Assembly (NCBI GenBank): GCA_017307755.1
Contig: JAFKGQ010000020.1
Coordinates: forward strand, 62,001 to 126,000
Source: Chitinophagaceae bacterium
Lineage (GTDB): Bacteria > Bacteroidota > Bacteroidia > Chitinophagales > Chitinophagaceae
Direction: 5' to 3'
DNA length: 64,000 nucleotides
Part shown: positions 1 through 8,434 of the stretch, piece after piece
Position numbering within the stretch: the first letter of the stretch is position 1
Layout of the letters: each line of letters opens with the position of its first letter
Position numbers and translations under genes: made by a program
Notes under the pieces: model-generated
Database searches by the model: none
Told to the model about the DNA's origin: nothing
What the model saw: the letters and a program-made list of their open reading frames with translations, nothing else

Positions 1-371
1 AGATGGAACTTCCACATCCATTTCACCTGGTGCACCAGCCAATGGATAAACCAGGCCCCGATCAGGTCCAGCAGCAACAATCCAACTAAAGTGAACAGCC
101 ACAGCGGCATGGGAAAAAGATAGAGCAATCCAACTTTATGAACACTTCCATATTGGCTCGCACGTACGATAAGCGCTGCAAAAGCCAGATTGACGACGAT
201 GGTGGTAAGAGTAAAGAATATATTCAACCCCGCATGACGCACTTTGTGGTAGCGAAACCGTACCAGCGGGATCACCCCTTCCAGCATCCAGAATAATACC
301 AGCCCGCTCGCTATGATCAGGGTGCGTTCCCAGGACTGAATGTGGTCGAAATAATTGGCAAGCTTTTCCAT
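1..371 (-). CDS. Sterol desaturase / fatty acid hydroxylase family protein (C-terminus missing)
   Basis: Reading leftward from ATG at 371, the 123 visible residues start MEKLANYFDHIQSWER and contain three hydrophobic spans (about residues 18-30, 47-65 and 80-105). They end in HWLVHQVKWMWKFH, which matches the start of the first histidine box region of membrane di-iron sterol desaturase/fatty acid hydroxylases, where WxFHxxHHS follows. The window edge cuts the gene before the catalytic histidine boxes, so activity cannot be judged. A good AGGAGG lies just upstream of the ATG, supporting this start. Family assignment rests on the N-terminal pattern only. Confidence 0.72.
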   Translation of the reverse strand, partial: MEKLANYFDHIQSWERTLIIASGLVLFWMLEGVIPLVRFRYHKVRHAGLNIFFTLTTIVVNLAFAALIVRASQYGSVHKVGLLYLFPMPLWLFTLVGLLLLDLIGAWFIHWLVHQVKWMWKFH

Positions 372-410
372 GAAGGTCCTCCTGATGATAAGTTACAAAA
401 AATCTGGCTA

Positions 411-632
411 CTATTCAGGTCGATCAGCCTCTTCCAGCAACTCTACCGCCCGTTCAGCCTGCGTAGGATAGACCATCAGCTTCATGCCCCCCAGTGCCGG
501 GCTGAGGAATGGATCGAGGGTAATGATATATTCATCCTGCAAATGACAGTTGATCCCCGCATCCTGCAGCATAGTCATAGAGATATGAGCCGAGATGTAA
601 TTATCAAATGTTCGTAGTTGCACAAAATCCAT
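411..632 (-). CDS. DUF2007-type small protein (putative signal transducing protein)
   Basis: A 73-residue protein beginning MDFVQLRTFDNYISAHI. The pattern of an N-terminal strand, a helix that samples 'position versus inhibitor' residues, GINCHLQDEY and a C-terminal A-V-E-L-L-E helix is that of the DUF2007 family, small ferredoxin-fold proteins related to PII-like signalling domains. No catalytic residues are visible and function is unknown. It lies on the same strand between dnaN and the partial desaturase but is separated from dnaN by a strong terminator, so it probably has its own promoter or is co-transcribed with the desaturase gene 39 nt downstream. Confidence 0.7.
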   Translation of the reverse strand: MDFVQLRTFDNYISAHISMTMLQDAGINCHLQDEYIITLDPFLSPALGGMKLMVYPTQAERAVELLEEADRPE

Positions 633-642
633 ACTGTAATTT

Positions 643-670
643 ACAAAAAAACCGGGTCTGAAAGACCCGG
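643..670 (-). terminator. Intrinsic terminator of dnaN
   Basis: A perfect 7-bp stem (ccgggtc/gacccgg, 652-658 and 664-670) with a 5-nt loop is followed on the minus strand by a run of seven T (645-651). It lies 28 nt past the dnaN stop codon and points away from dnaN. Confidence 0.88.
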
Positions 671-697
671 CTCACACATATCAATTAGTTAATATAC

Positions 698-1813
698 TTA
701 GCTGTTCAGCATCAACGGCATTACCAGCATCAGCACCTCTTCATTTTCGTCCTGTTCCATTGGTTTGATAATACCAGCTTTTGTGGGTGTGGACAGCTCC
801 ATCCTTACCTCATCGGAATCAGTAGAGCCGAGCATCTCGATCAGGAATCGTGCGTTAAAGGCGATGGCAAGATCTTCTCCGTCATACTGACATTTCATAC
901 GTTCGTTCCCTTCAAAGGAGAAGTCCACATCCTGTGCCGTCAGCTGTAATTCGCTGCCCTGGATATTCAATACCACCTGGTTGGTGCTCTTATTACTAAA
1001 GATGCTTACCCGGCGAAGCGCGCTTTGGAAATCATTCCGGCTCACCACGAGCTTATAGGGATTATCGGCGGGGATAACTACTTTATAATCAGGGAATCGT
1101 GCGTCTATCAGCCGGCAGCTCATCTGCGTTGTACCATGCGATACAAAAAGGTGATTGCTGTTATAGCTGATAGTGATCTCGTCCTCATTGGTAGGGAGGG
1201 CGGACTTCAACAGGTTCAGCGGCTTTTTGGGAACGATAAGACTGTCGCTCTTCGGGCAGCTGACATCCTTGCGTTTGTAGCGCACCAGGCGATGAGCGTC
1301 CGTAGCGACAAATTGCAGCCCTTTCTTGTCCATTTCGAAAAAGACACCTGTCATGGCAGGACGCAGATCGTCATTGCTCACGGCAAACAACGTCTTGTTA
1401 ATGGCCGTCACCAGGGCTGCGGAGGTGGTGGTAAAAGACGTGGTTTCGTCCGTGGCAGGCTCTTTCGGAAAATTGTCCGGATTTTCGCCCATGACCTTAT
1501 ATTTCCCATTGTCGCTGGTCAGCTCTACAGCATAATGCTTATCGATATTGAAGGTCAGAGGCTGATCAGGGATATTTTTCAAAGAATCGATGAGGATCTT
1601 GGCGGGGATACAAACTTTGCCGGTGTCCTTGGCTTCTACTTCCAGGTGCACTTTCATTACGGTTTCCAGGTCAGTGGCAACAACAGTCAGCTTATTTTTT
1701 TCAACTTCAAACAGAAAGTCTTCGAGGATGGGAAGAACGGTATTTGCATTGATTACGCCGCTGATCTGTTGTAGTTGTTTCAATAAAGCCGAAGAAGAAA
1801 CGATAAACTTCAT
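698..1813 (-). CDS. dnaN: DNA polymerase III subunit beta (sliding clamp)
   Basis: The ring-shaped clamp that tethers DNA polymerase III to DNA. From ATG at 1813 the product is 371 residues, the usual length in Bacteroidota, beginning MKFIVSSSALLKQLQQISGV. The three clamp domains are recognisable: VLPILEDFLFEV and TVVATDLETVMKV in domain 1, VATDAHRLVRYKRK in domain 2, and the C-terminal hydrophobic groove tail ending VLMLVMPLMLNS (the canonical xMPMRL tail is altered to MPLMLN). A longer in-frame extension to 2035 would run through the divergent recX and lacks clamp homology, so 1813 is the start. It is a single-gene unit with its own candidate promoter and terminator; dnaA is not next to it in this window. 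Confidence 0.96.
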   Translation of the reverse strand: MKFIVSSSALLKQLQQISGVINANTVLPILEDFLFEVEKNKLTVVATDLETVMKVHLEVEAKDTGKVCIPAKILIDSLKNIPDQPLTFNIDKHYAVELTSDNGKYKVMGENPDNFPKEPATDETTSFTTTSAALVTAINKTLFAVSNDDLRPAMTGVFFEMDKKGLQFVATDAHRLVRYKRKDVSCPKSDSLIVPKKPLNLLKSALPTNEDEITISYNSNHLFVSHGTTQMSCRLIDARFPDYKVVIPADNPYKLVVSRNDFQSALRRVSIFSNKSTNQVVLNIQGSELQLTAQDVDFSFEGNERMKCQYDGEDLAIAFNARFLIEMLGSTDSDEVRMELSTPTKAGIIKPMEQDENEEVLMLVMPLMLNS

Positions 1814-1831
1814 GGAATGGTATCTTTCAGG

Positions 1832-1861
1832 CGAAACTACTGATTTTTGGTTAATAGCCAA
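1832..1861 (-). promoter_or_regulatory. Candidate dnaN promoter
   Basis: On the minus strand TTGG (1861-1858), an 18-nt spacer and TAGTTTCG (1839-1832) resemble the Bacteroidota -33/-7 elements (TTTG, TAnnTTTG) with one mismatch in each. The -7 box ends 18 nt before the dnaN ATG. Confidence 0.4.
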
Positions 1862-1954
1862 TTTATTCAGCCGGGCAGCCTTCTCCGTTGCCTCAATTGT
1901 TAATTTTTTGTGACTAACCCGGTCATTGGCCCCCGGATAGCCGTAAATTCGCGT

Positions 1955-2428
1955 ATGCTCTATCGCCAGCAACTGTCCTTTGAGCAGGCCCTTCAGAAAG
2001 CAAGACATTATTGTGCCTACCAGGAGCGTTGTCACCTGGAAGTAAAAGAGAAGCTATATGGTTTCGGCTTGAGAAAGAACGATGTAGAGGATGCCCTTTC
2101 CAAGCTCATTGAAGAGAATTACCTCAACGAAGAACGTTTTGCCGTCCTGTTTGCCGGTGGCCGGTTCCGTATGAAACAATGGGGAAGGGTTAAGATAAGC
2201 TACGAGCTCAAACAAAAAAAAGTCGGAGAATACTGTATCAAAAAAGCCCTTGCCTCTATCAGTGAGGACGAATATGACCACACCCTGGCAGATCTGGCCA
2301 GGGACAAATGGGAAGCCCTGGATAAAATAGCCGACGCCTTTATCCGCCGGCAGAAAATACAGGCTTTTTTGATACAAAGAGGCTATGAGTCCGAAAATAT
2401 CCGGAACGTAGTGACCAAACTAATATAA
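1955..2428 (+). CDS. recX: Regulatory protein RecX
   Basis: A modulator of RecA filaments. The product (157 residues from ATG 1955) consists of the three-helix repeats typical of RecX: RHYCAYQERCHLEVKEKL, then a second repeat with FAGGRFRMKQWGRVKISYEL and a third with IQAFLIQRGYESENIRNVV. The open frame extends 15 codons further upstream to a GTG at 1910, but the first ATG fits the family N-terminus better. It is divergent from dnaN and ends 2 nt before the nitrilase gene, so these two are probably one transcript. recA itself is 34 kb away. Confidence 0.9.
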   Translation: MLYRQQLSFEQALQKARHYCAYQERCHLEVKEKLYGFGLRKNDVEDALSKLIEENYLNEERFAVLFAGGRFRMKQWGRVKISYELKQKKVGEYCIKKALASISEDEYDHTLADLARDKWEALDKIADAFIRRQKIQAFLIQRGYESENIRNVVTKLI

Positions 2429-2430
2429 AT

Positions 2431-3279
2431 ATGCCTGCACTCTCCATAACGCTCATACAGCCCGATCTCCGCTGGGAGGACAAGGCAGCCAACCTCCGGC
2501 TCTTCGAAACCCTTATCGGGGGGATCGGGGAGAATACGCACCTGGTCGTCCTGCCGGAGATGTTCAGCACCGGGTTCAGCATGCGGCCGGAGGTCCTGGC
2601 TGAACGTATGGATGGGCCTACCATCGCCTGGATGAGACAAATGGCCGCCAGCAAAAAGGTCATCCTCACAGGCAGTTTGATCATCGAAGAAAAAGGACAG
2701 TATTTCAATCGTCTGATCTGGATGCTGCCCAACGGACAATATGGAACGTATGATAAAAGACATCGTTTTGCCTATGCCGGTGAACACGAACATTATACTG
2801 CCGGTCACAAACGCCTGATCGCCTCTGTCAATGGATGGAGGGTCAACCTCCTGGTCTGTTACGACCTGCGCTTCCCTGTCTGGTCCCGCCAACAGCTGCA
2901 GGAACCCCTGAGACCCCCCGCTGCCGGTCAGACTGTCCCCCACGGGACCCCCGGATCAATCCTGGAACCCGAATTCGACCTGCTGGTCTATGTCGCCAAC
3001 TGGCCCGAGCGGCGTAGCCATGCCTGGAAAACGCTCTTGCAGGCCCGCGCCATCGAGAACCAGGCGTACGTGGCAGGTGTGAATAGGGTAGGCAACGACG
3101 GGAACAATATCTACCACAGCGGCGACTCCATGATCGTTGACCCTCTCGGAGAGATTTTATACCACGCTGCGGATAAAGAATCGATCTTTACCGTTACTTT
3201 ACAACGGGAAAAATTAGAAGAAGTACGCACTCGCTTTCCTTTCTGGAAAGATGCAGATCAGTTTACTATCGAACCCTGA
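2431..3279 (+). CDS. Nitrilase-family amidohydrolase (omega-amidase/YafV-like)
   Basis: A carbon-nitrogen hydrolase, closest in pattern to the YafV/omega-amidase group that hydrolyses alpha-ketoglutaramate-type amides. The Glu-Lys-Cys triad is visible: E43 in LPEMFSTGFSM, K109 in YDKRHRF and C143 in LVCYDLRFPVWSR, followed by YVANWPERR. Length is 282 residues, longer than the roughly 255 of YafV. The excess is a proline/glycine-rich insertion of about 27 residues (154-180) directly after the nucleophile strand. The gene starts 2 nt after recX and is followed after 58 nt by nagA on the same strand. The exact amide substrate cannot be told from sequence. Confidence 0.88.
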   Translation: MPALSITLIQPDLRWEDKAANLRLFETLIGGIGENTHLVVLPEMFSTGFSMRPEVLAERMDGPTIAWMRQMAASKKVILTGSLIIEEKGQYFNRLIWMLPNGQYGTYDKRHRFAYAGEHEHYTAGHKRLIASVNGWRVNLLVCYDLRFPVWSRQQLQEPLRPPAAGQTVPHGTPGSILEPEFDLLVYVANWPERRSHAWKTLLQARAIENQAYVAGVNRVGNDGNNIYHSGDSMIVDPLGEILYHAADKESIFTVTLQREKLEEVRTRFPFWKDADQFTIEP

Positions 3280-3337
3280 TTCCCGAATAAACCGAGATCC
3301 TTGGCCGTCGAGGCCAGACACCCTTAAAAAATTACCC

Positions 3338-4450
3338 ATGGCAACCGCATTTATCGCCCGTGAGATCTTTACAGGACAAACGATCGAGACAGGTAAAGCA
3401 GTCCTGGTCAAGGACGGAAAGATCGTAGACATTGTAAATAACACAGCCATACCGGCCGGTTACAGGCAAAAGGAACTTCCCGGTTATATGCTTGCTCCAG
3501 CTTTCATCGACCTCCAGATCTATGGAGGCAATGGCCGTCTCTTCTCCGCGGATCTTACCACCGACACCCTGGAAGCCGTCTATGAATATTGCCTCCAGGG
3601 CGGCTGTACCCAGTTCATGATCACCCTGGCGACCAACTCCATCGAAAAATTTCTGCAAAGCATGGAAGTGGCCCGCAGTTACCAGTCCGGCGGGGGAAAG
3701 GGTCTGTTGGGTGTTCATCTCGAAGGACCGTATATCAATCCCTCAAAAAAAGGGGCACACATCGAAAAGTTCATAAAAAAACCTACTGTACAGGAAATTC
3801 AGAGGCTGCTGGAAAAAGGGAAGGGCATTTTTAAAATGATGACCCTCGCACCAGAGCAATGTGACAGAGCGTGCATAGAGCTTCTGTTGCAGAACAACAT
3901 CATCGTCTCGGCCGGGCATAGCAATGCCCGGTATGGCGAAGCCATCGACGGCTTTTACCAGGGCATTCCTGCGGCAACCCATCTTTTTAATGCCATGTCC
4001 CCGTTGCAAAGCAGGGAGCCAGGCCTGGTCGGGGCTATTTATGACAACCCGGATGTACGCAGCAGCATCGTTTGTGACGGTATTCACGTGGACTTTGCTT
4101 CTGTCCGCATCAGCAAGAAGGTCATGGGCGATCGTCTGTTTTTTATAACGGATGCCGTAGCCGAAGTGCAGTATGGAGAATATACTCATGTCTTCAAAGG
4201 CGATCGCTATACCCTTCCGGACGGCACGCTTTCAGGCTCTGCCCTTACGATGCTCCAAGCTGTAAAGAATGGGGTGGAAAAGGCCGGTATTCCTTTGCCG
4301 GAAGCCTTGCGGATGGCTTCGATGTATCCTGCGAACCTTGCGCGTCTGGAAGCTAAGCGCGGGTGTATCCGGCCCGGCGCGCATGCCGATCTCATCCTCC
4401 TGGATGATCAGTTGAATTTATTACAGGTCATCGTGGACGGGGAGGTGTAG
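3338..4450 (+). CDS. nagA: N-acetylglucosamine-6-phosphate deacetylase
   Basis: Removes acetate from GlcNAc-6-phosphate in amino-sugar catabolism and cell-wall recycling. The 370-residue product has the NagA signature residues: E129 in HLEGPYINP, H194 in SAGHSNA, H215 in THLFNAMSP, H250 in CDGIHVD and the catalytic aspartate D272 in ITDAV. The first metal motif is FIDLQIYGGNG, lacking HxH, as in the single-metal NagA enzymes. ATG at 3338 (MATAFIAREIF) is chosen because the extension upstream overlaps the previous gene and has no homology. No nagB or transporter is adjacent. Its last 23 nt overlap the convergent thioredoxin-like gene. Confidence 0.95.
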   Translation: MATAFIAREIFTGQTIETGKAVLVKDGKIVDIVNNTAIPAGYRQKELPGYMLAPAFIDLQIYGGNGRLFSADLTTDTLEAVYEYCLQGGCTQFMITLATNSIEKFLQSMEVARSYQSGGGKGLLGVHLEGPYINPSKKGAHIEKFIKKPTVQEIQRLLEKGKGIFKMMTLAPEQCDRACIELLLQNNIIVSAGHSNARYGEAIDGFYQGIPAATHLFNAMSPLQSREPGLVGAIYDNPDVRSSIVCDGIHVDFASVRISKKVMGDRLFFITDAVAEVQYGEYTHVFKGDRYTLPDGTLSGSALTMLQAVKNGVEKAGIPLPEALRMASMYPANLARLEAKRGCIRPGAHADLILLDDQLNLLQVIVDGEV

Positions 4451-4943
4451 CCAGCGATTGTATCTTGGAAAAAAGATAATTCTCCGAGCCCGGCTCGAAC
4501 CCTGACTGCTGATATACGATCTCTCCCTTATTGACGATCAGCGATTGTGGGACATTCGTAAAATGGAAGGCATGCTGTAACTCCCCATCTATATCCGCGT
4601 ATACTTCAAAGGTCCATTCATTTTGCAAAGCCGTGTTCCGCATATGGTTCAGCAGGTTGCCTTCATCCACACAGATGGCTAACAGCGTAAAGTTTAACGG
4701 CTGTTTTAATTTGGCATATCGCTGGTTGATAGCGGTCAGCTCCCTGATCGAAGATTCTGAGTTGATCGACCAGAAACAGACCATTACCAGCGGCGATTGG
4801 TGTGTCAGGGACGAATAACTGACCATCTTTCCTTTTACATTCCTCAGCTGCACCGAATCCAGGGAAGTCTGCGCCCGGACTCCCGCTAAAAGGCCGATGA
4901 AAAAAAAGCCCAAAAGACAGGATATCTTATTACTCACGTTCAT
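4428..4943 (-). CDS. Secreted thioredoxin-fold protein lacking the CxxC motif
   Basis: A 171-residue protein with a signal peptide (residues 1-24, cleavage near GVRAQ). The mature part follows the TlpA/AhpC-TSA layout: ...SPLVMVCFWSINSESSIREL at 51-69, a long helix, ICVDEG, VYADIDGE and the cis-proline region TNVPQSLIVNKGEIVYQQSG. Where TlpA-like proteins have FWASWCxxC, this protein has FWSINSESS, so both catalytic cysteines are serine (S62 and S65). It probably cannot do disulfide exchange and may bind or scaffold. It is convergent with nagA, overlapping its 3' end, and upstream of nothing on its strand for 50 nt. Fold assignment is firm, function unknown. Confidence 0.78.
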   Translation of the reverse strand: MNVSNKISCLLGFFFIGLLAGVRAQTSLDSVQLRNVKGKMVSYSSLTHQSPLVMVCFWSINSESSIRELTAINQRYAKLKQPLNFTLLAICVDEGNLLNHMRNTALQNEWTFEVYADIDGELQHAFHFTNVPQSLIVNKGEIVYQQSGFEPGSENYLFSKIQSLATPPRPR

Positions 4944-4993
4944 AATTTATTTTTCAAAGGTGTTCGTGAATGCTAGGTTCGCATTTCATAAAC

Positions 4994-6526
4994 TCATTTT
5001 TTACCCGTAGTGATATGCAGCTGTATCAACTCCCGAGCCTTGGCGGTCTTAAAATCCAGGCCCCTTGAAATGGCATCGCTGGTGGGAAGCGCCGTGACAT
5101 CCGGCAAAACGCCACGTCCGTCCTTGTCCCGGTCCTTATCCACCACCAGACGGAACCTTGGCAGGCGAAATCGAAGGCCCGTCCCGGGTAATGTTACATT
5201 CGGGATCATCCAGGCCGTATTGCCATAATAACCTCCCCCTGTTTCCTCCCCTACGATCGTGACATTCTTCTGGCCTTTTAACGCGCCCGCGAACAGACAG
5301 GTGGCTGAAAAGGAGTTACCCCCGGTAAGGATATACACCTGCCCGTTGAAATGATGTTTTTTAAAAGGACTGAAGACGTGCCGCTCGAAATAGCCGAAAT
5401 GGTATTTGCCGTCATGTTGACGGCGGCTGACCACGTCCATCAGCATCCGGTATAAAAAGCTATTCTCGATATATTTATCGTATTTGCTATGACGGCGCAG
5501 GGTATAGAGGGAATCCGCCACCCTGAAATCCTTATCGATGATATAGCGGGTAAGACGTGTGGAATTGGTCGCATCCCCTCCGCCATTGATACGTACGTCG
5601 ATCACCAGGTTCTGCACATGCTTTTCAGACAGCGTACGAAAAGACTGGCGGAAAAATCGCCGCAGACGATTTCCATGTTCAAAAGTATTCAGGGTCATAA
5701 AACCCGTAGTATTTGCGCTGTCCAATTGCAGGTTGCGGGTAAGGAACTCTTCCCGCCGCCGCCGTTCTTTTCTGCCCGGCTCCCTGGCCACGTCGGATCT
5801 TCGTACGCTGTCGGACGTATGAAAAGGTCTGGCCCTTCGGAAAGTGTCCGCCCGGGGATCATATCGTGCGATGACGGTTTCCCGCAGCTGTCTGGCGTTA
5901 TCCAGGTAAGAGATATGAAAGGCGGAGGTGTCGCCGATGACCTGCTTATACCACCAGGAGAAATTGAAACCCGTGCTCAGGTATTGATATTTACCGGTGA
6001 GATTATATCCGTCGCTGGCAAAATACTTAAACAAAGTATCCGTCAGTTGGGTCGTGTTCCATCCATTGATGCTGCGAATGATTACCCCGCGTTTTAATAT
6101 CGAATCCTTCCGGTTCAGGTTGGCCGACACGACCATCGTGTCCTTCCAGCATTTCAGGATCAACGGGAATTGCGGCAGTTTTACCGTATCTAAATAGTGG
6201 CTGTATGCCTTGGAAGCTCGGACGGAAGTATGACCACAGTTTACTTTCGCGATCACATAGCTGAGGAGGGTCCTGAACTGCGGCTCCGTCATGGAATCTG
6301 TAATAGCCGCATAACCCTTGTCAAAATAAAAGTTCATGCTGTCCCTGGAAGTGTACCAGTAAAGGCTGGGATGGAGGTCCTCCAGGATGTGACGAAATAA
6401 ATGGTAGTCGTCCTGCAGGACGGCCGGGGCATATTTTCTCTCCGGATCAAAAGCCTGCTTTGTTGTCCCGCAGGAGACAACGAACAAGGATAAGCATAAT
6501 AAAAGATAGTACAGGCGTTTTGTCAT
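4994..6526 (-). CDS. S41 family peptidase, lipoprotein
   Basis: A 510-residue probable periplasmic or outer-membrane-anchored serine protease of the C-terminal processing (tail-specific) family. A lipobox (LFVVSCG, Cys19) follows a short hydrophobic leader. The S41 core is seen as NLVIDVRINGGGD, VYILTGGNSFSATCLFAGAL containing the expected nucleophile serine, and IVGEETGGGYYGNTAW. No PDZ domain is obvious; in its place lies a charged Arg-rich segment (ARPFHTSDSVRRSDVAREPG), unusual for the family. It starts 6 nt before the end of the thiL gene's downstream region and probably forms an operon thiL-S41 reading leftward. Substrate unknown. Confidence 0.85.
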   Translation of the reverse strand: MTKRLYYLLLCLSLFVVSCGTTKQAFDPERKYAPAVLQDDYHLFRHILEDLHPSLYWYTSRDSMNFYFDKGYAAITDSMTEPQFRTLLSYVIAKVNCGHTSVRASKAYSHYLDTVKLPQFPLILKCWKDTMVVSANLNRKDSILKRGVIIRSINGWNTTQLTDTLFKYFASDGYNLTGKYQYLSTGFNFSWWYKQVIGDTSAFHISYLDNARQLRETVIARYDPRADTFRRARPFHTSDSVRRSDVAREPGRKERRRREEFLTRNLQLDSANTTGFMTLNTFEHGNRLRRFFRQSFRTLSEKHVQNLVIDVRINGGGDATNSTRLTRYIIDKDFRVADSLYTLRRHSKYDKYIENSFLYRMLMDVVSRRQHDGKYHFGYFERHVFSPFKKHHFNGQVYILTGGNSFSATCLFAGALKGQKNVTIVGEETGGGYYGNTAWMIPNVTLPGTGLRFRLPRFRLVVDKDRDKDGRGVLPDVTALPTSDAISRGLDFKTAKARELIQLHITTGKK

Positions 6527-6532
6527 GTTTGC

Positions 6533-7570
6533 TCATTTGCCGGCAAAAGCATTCCAGCCCTGCGCGGTAATATCAAACGTATTACCTCCCCTGGTAATTA
6601 TCTTACTCCCCTTCTCCTGCTCGGTCATATAGCCAATAACGCTGATTTGTTCGTTTAGCACCAGTTTATCGTAATCCTGTTGAGGAACAGTGAATAACAA
6701 TTCATAATCCTCTCCACCGCTGAGTGCACAGGCAGTAGGATCCAGCTCGAATTTAAATGCCGCGTTCCGCGTGTCTTCTGCGACAGGGATCTTTTCTTCA
6801 TACAATACGCAGCCCAGCTCGCTCTGCCGGCAAATATGGAGGATCTCCGAGCTGAGCCCGTCACTGATGTCCATCATGGCGGTAGGAATGATGCCGGCTT
6901 GCTGAAAAAACTCTATCTGGTCCTTTCTGGCTTCCGGCTTTAACAGCCTGCCGATGACATATTTTTCCCCTTCAAGGTCCGCTTTTACCTGTGGGTTTTC
7001 CAGAAAAATTCGCTTTTCTCTTTCCAGGAGGATCAGACCGATATAGGCTGCCCCCAGGTCCCCCGTGCAGCAGAGCAGGTCCCCTTTTTGGGCTGTGCTG
7101 CGTTTGACAAACTTGTCGGGGCTTACTTCGCCGATGGCTGTAACGGAGATGATAAAACCCTTTTGTGAGTTGGCCGTGTCTCCGCCCACCAGGTCGACGC
7201 CGTATTTGTCGCAGGCTGCATATACGCCTTCATAAAATTCGTCCAGCGCCTCCAGGCTAATGCGGTTGCTGATGCCGATGCTCAAAGTGATCTGCGTCGG
7301 CGTGGCATTCATCGCATAGATATCGCTAAGGTTTACCACCACCGACTTGTAGCCCAGGTGCTGCAGCGGTGTATACATCAGGTCGAAATGGATGCCCTCG
7401 ATCAGCAGATCGGTAGTCACCACCGTCTGCTTGCCGAAATGATCGATGACGGCGGCGTCGTCGCCTACACCGACAATCGTGCTGGCATTTTGTATCTCGA
7501 TATTCCTGGTAAGATGCTCTATCAGCCCGAACTCTCCCAAAGACGATATTTCAGTCCTGTTCTCACTCAT
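6533..7570 (-). CDS. thiL: Thiamine-monophosphate kinase
   Basis: Phosphorylates thiamine monophosphate to the cofactor thiamine diphosphate. The 345-residue protein shows the AIR-synthase-related layout: GEFGLIEHL at the N-terminus, VGVGDDAAV (phosphate/metal), TTDLLIEGIHFD, NLSDIYAMNATP, GGDTANS, the CCTGDLGAAYIGL stretch, and MDISDGLSSEI in the C-terminal half, followed by GGEDYELLFT. All metal-binding aspartates expected for ThiL are present. It follows the inositol-phosphatase-like gene after 11 nt and precedes the S41 peptidase by 6 nt, so the three are likely co-transcribed. No other thiamine gene is in the window. Confidence 0.95.
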   Translation of the reverse strand: MSENRTEISSLGEFGLIEHLTRNIEIQNASTIVGVGDDAAVIDHFGKQTVVTTDLLIEGIHFDLMYTPLQHLGYKSVVVNLSDIYAMNATPTQITLSIGISNRISLEALDEFYEGVYAACDKYGVDLVGGDTANSQKGFIISVTAIGEVSPDKFVKRSTAQKGDLLCCTGDLGAAYIGLILLEREKRIFLENPQVKADLEGEKYVIGRLLKPEARKDQIEFFQQAGIIPTAMMDISDGLSSEILHICRQSELGCVLYEEKIPVAEDTRNAAFKFELDPTACALSGGEDYELLFTVPQQDYDKLVLNEQISVIGYMTEQEKGSKIITRGGNTFDITAQGWNAFAGK

Positions 7571-7581
7571 GCTATCATGTA

Positions 7582-8367
7582 TTAACTCAGTTTATACTCC
7601 GGGTCATTCACCACCTTCAGCAGCTCGTCATGGATCTTCCCGTTGCTGGCGAGCAGATGAGGCTGATAAGGAGAGTACCGGCGCCCCGTAAAGTCGGAAA
7701 CCCGTCCACCCGCCTCTTCCACGATCAGGAAACCCGCGGCGCTGTCCCATGCAGACAGCTTATGCTCATAAAATCCGTCAAATCTGCCCGCAGCCACCCA
7801 GCAAAGATCGATAGCCGCCGAACCAAGCCGGCGCACAGGTACTCCGCTGCGGATCAACCGGGAAAATACTTCCAGCGGCCCGTTCGCCTGGTCCAGATAG
7901 GTATAAGGGAAGCCCGTTACCAGGCACGCCTTGCTTACCGACGTTTCATCGCTGACATGTATCTTTTTATCATTCAGCGTGGCCCCATAGCCTTTTTGGG
8001 CAAAAAAGAACTCCCGGATAAATGGGTTATACACCGCCCCGAGGATCATCTCGCCTTCCTGCTCCACACCTACCGACACACAACATAATGGAAGGCCATT
8101 GGCAAAATTTACTGTCCCGTCGATTGGATCGATGATCCACTTAAAGGTAGAATCCATCGTAATGGCTCCTGCCTCTTCGCTAAGAAGATAATGATCCGGG
8201 TAATCCTGTCTGATGACTTCAAAAATGGCCTTTTCGGAAGCATGATCCGCCTCGGTAACCAGGTTATTAACGCCTTCCTTGTTGGAAATAGTAAATTCTC
8301 CCTGAAAATATTTCTGCATGACGGCGGCTCCTGCTTCAACTGCTCTTATTAGTGTGGATTTCAACAT
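7582..8367 (-). CDS. suhB: Inositol monophosphatase family protein (SuhB-like)
   Basis: A Mg-dependent sugar/inositol phosphatase of 261 residues from ATG 8367. Motifs of the family are complete: LLSEEAGAI, the metal-binding WIIDPIDGTVNFANGLP, and the C-terminal WDSAAGFLIVEEAGGRVSDF. The frame runs on upstream to 8454 but that extension overlaps the divergent glycosyltransferase start and lacks homology. Substrates in the family range from inositol phosphate to fructose bisphosphate and NADP, so the name suhB is by similarity only. On the minus strand TATATTTG (8379-8372), a good -7 box, ends four bases before the ATG, which would give a leaderless or nearly leaderless mRNA. Confidence 0.9.
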   Translation of the reverse strand: MLKSTLIRAVEAGAAVMQKYFQGEFTISNKEGVNNLVTEADHASEKAIFEVIRQDYPDHYLLSEEAGAITMDSTFKWIIDPIDGTVNFANGLPLCCVSVGVEQEGEMILGAVYNPFIREFFFAQKGYGATLNDKKIHVSDETSVSKACLVTGFPYTYLDQANGPLEVFSRLIRSGVPVRRLGSAAIDLCWVAAGRFDGFYEHKLSAWDSAAGFLIVEEAGGRVSDFTGRRYSPYQPHLLASNGKIHDELLKVVNDPEYKLS

Positions 8368-8434
8368 GGCGCAAATATACGATCCTCCCCCCCAACCAGT
8401 TGCCCTTTTTTCTGTTACTTCGTACCTCCAACGC

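Noticed and set aside
1025..1774. Long open frame antisense to dnaN (249 codons)
   Set aside because: Lies inside a well-supported gene on the other strand, gives no recognisable protein, and the G/C pattern of the opposite strand explains the missing stops.
8383..8393. C-run between suhB and the glycosyltransferase as a phase-variable tract
   Set aside because: Only about seven C, outside both reading frames, with no sign of frame-dependent on/off switching.
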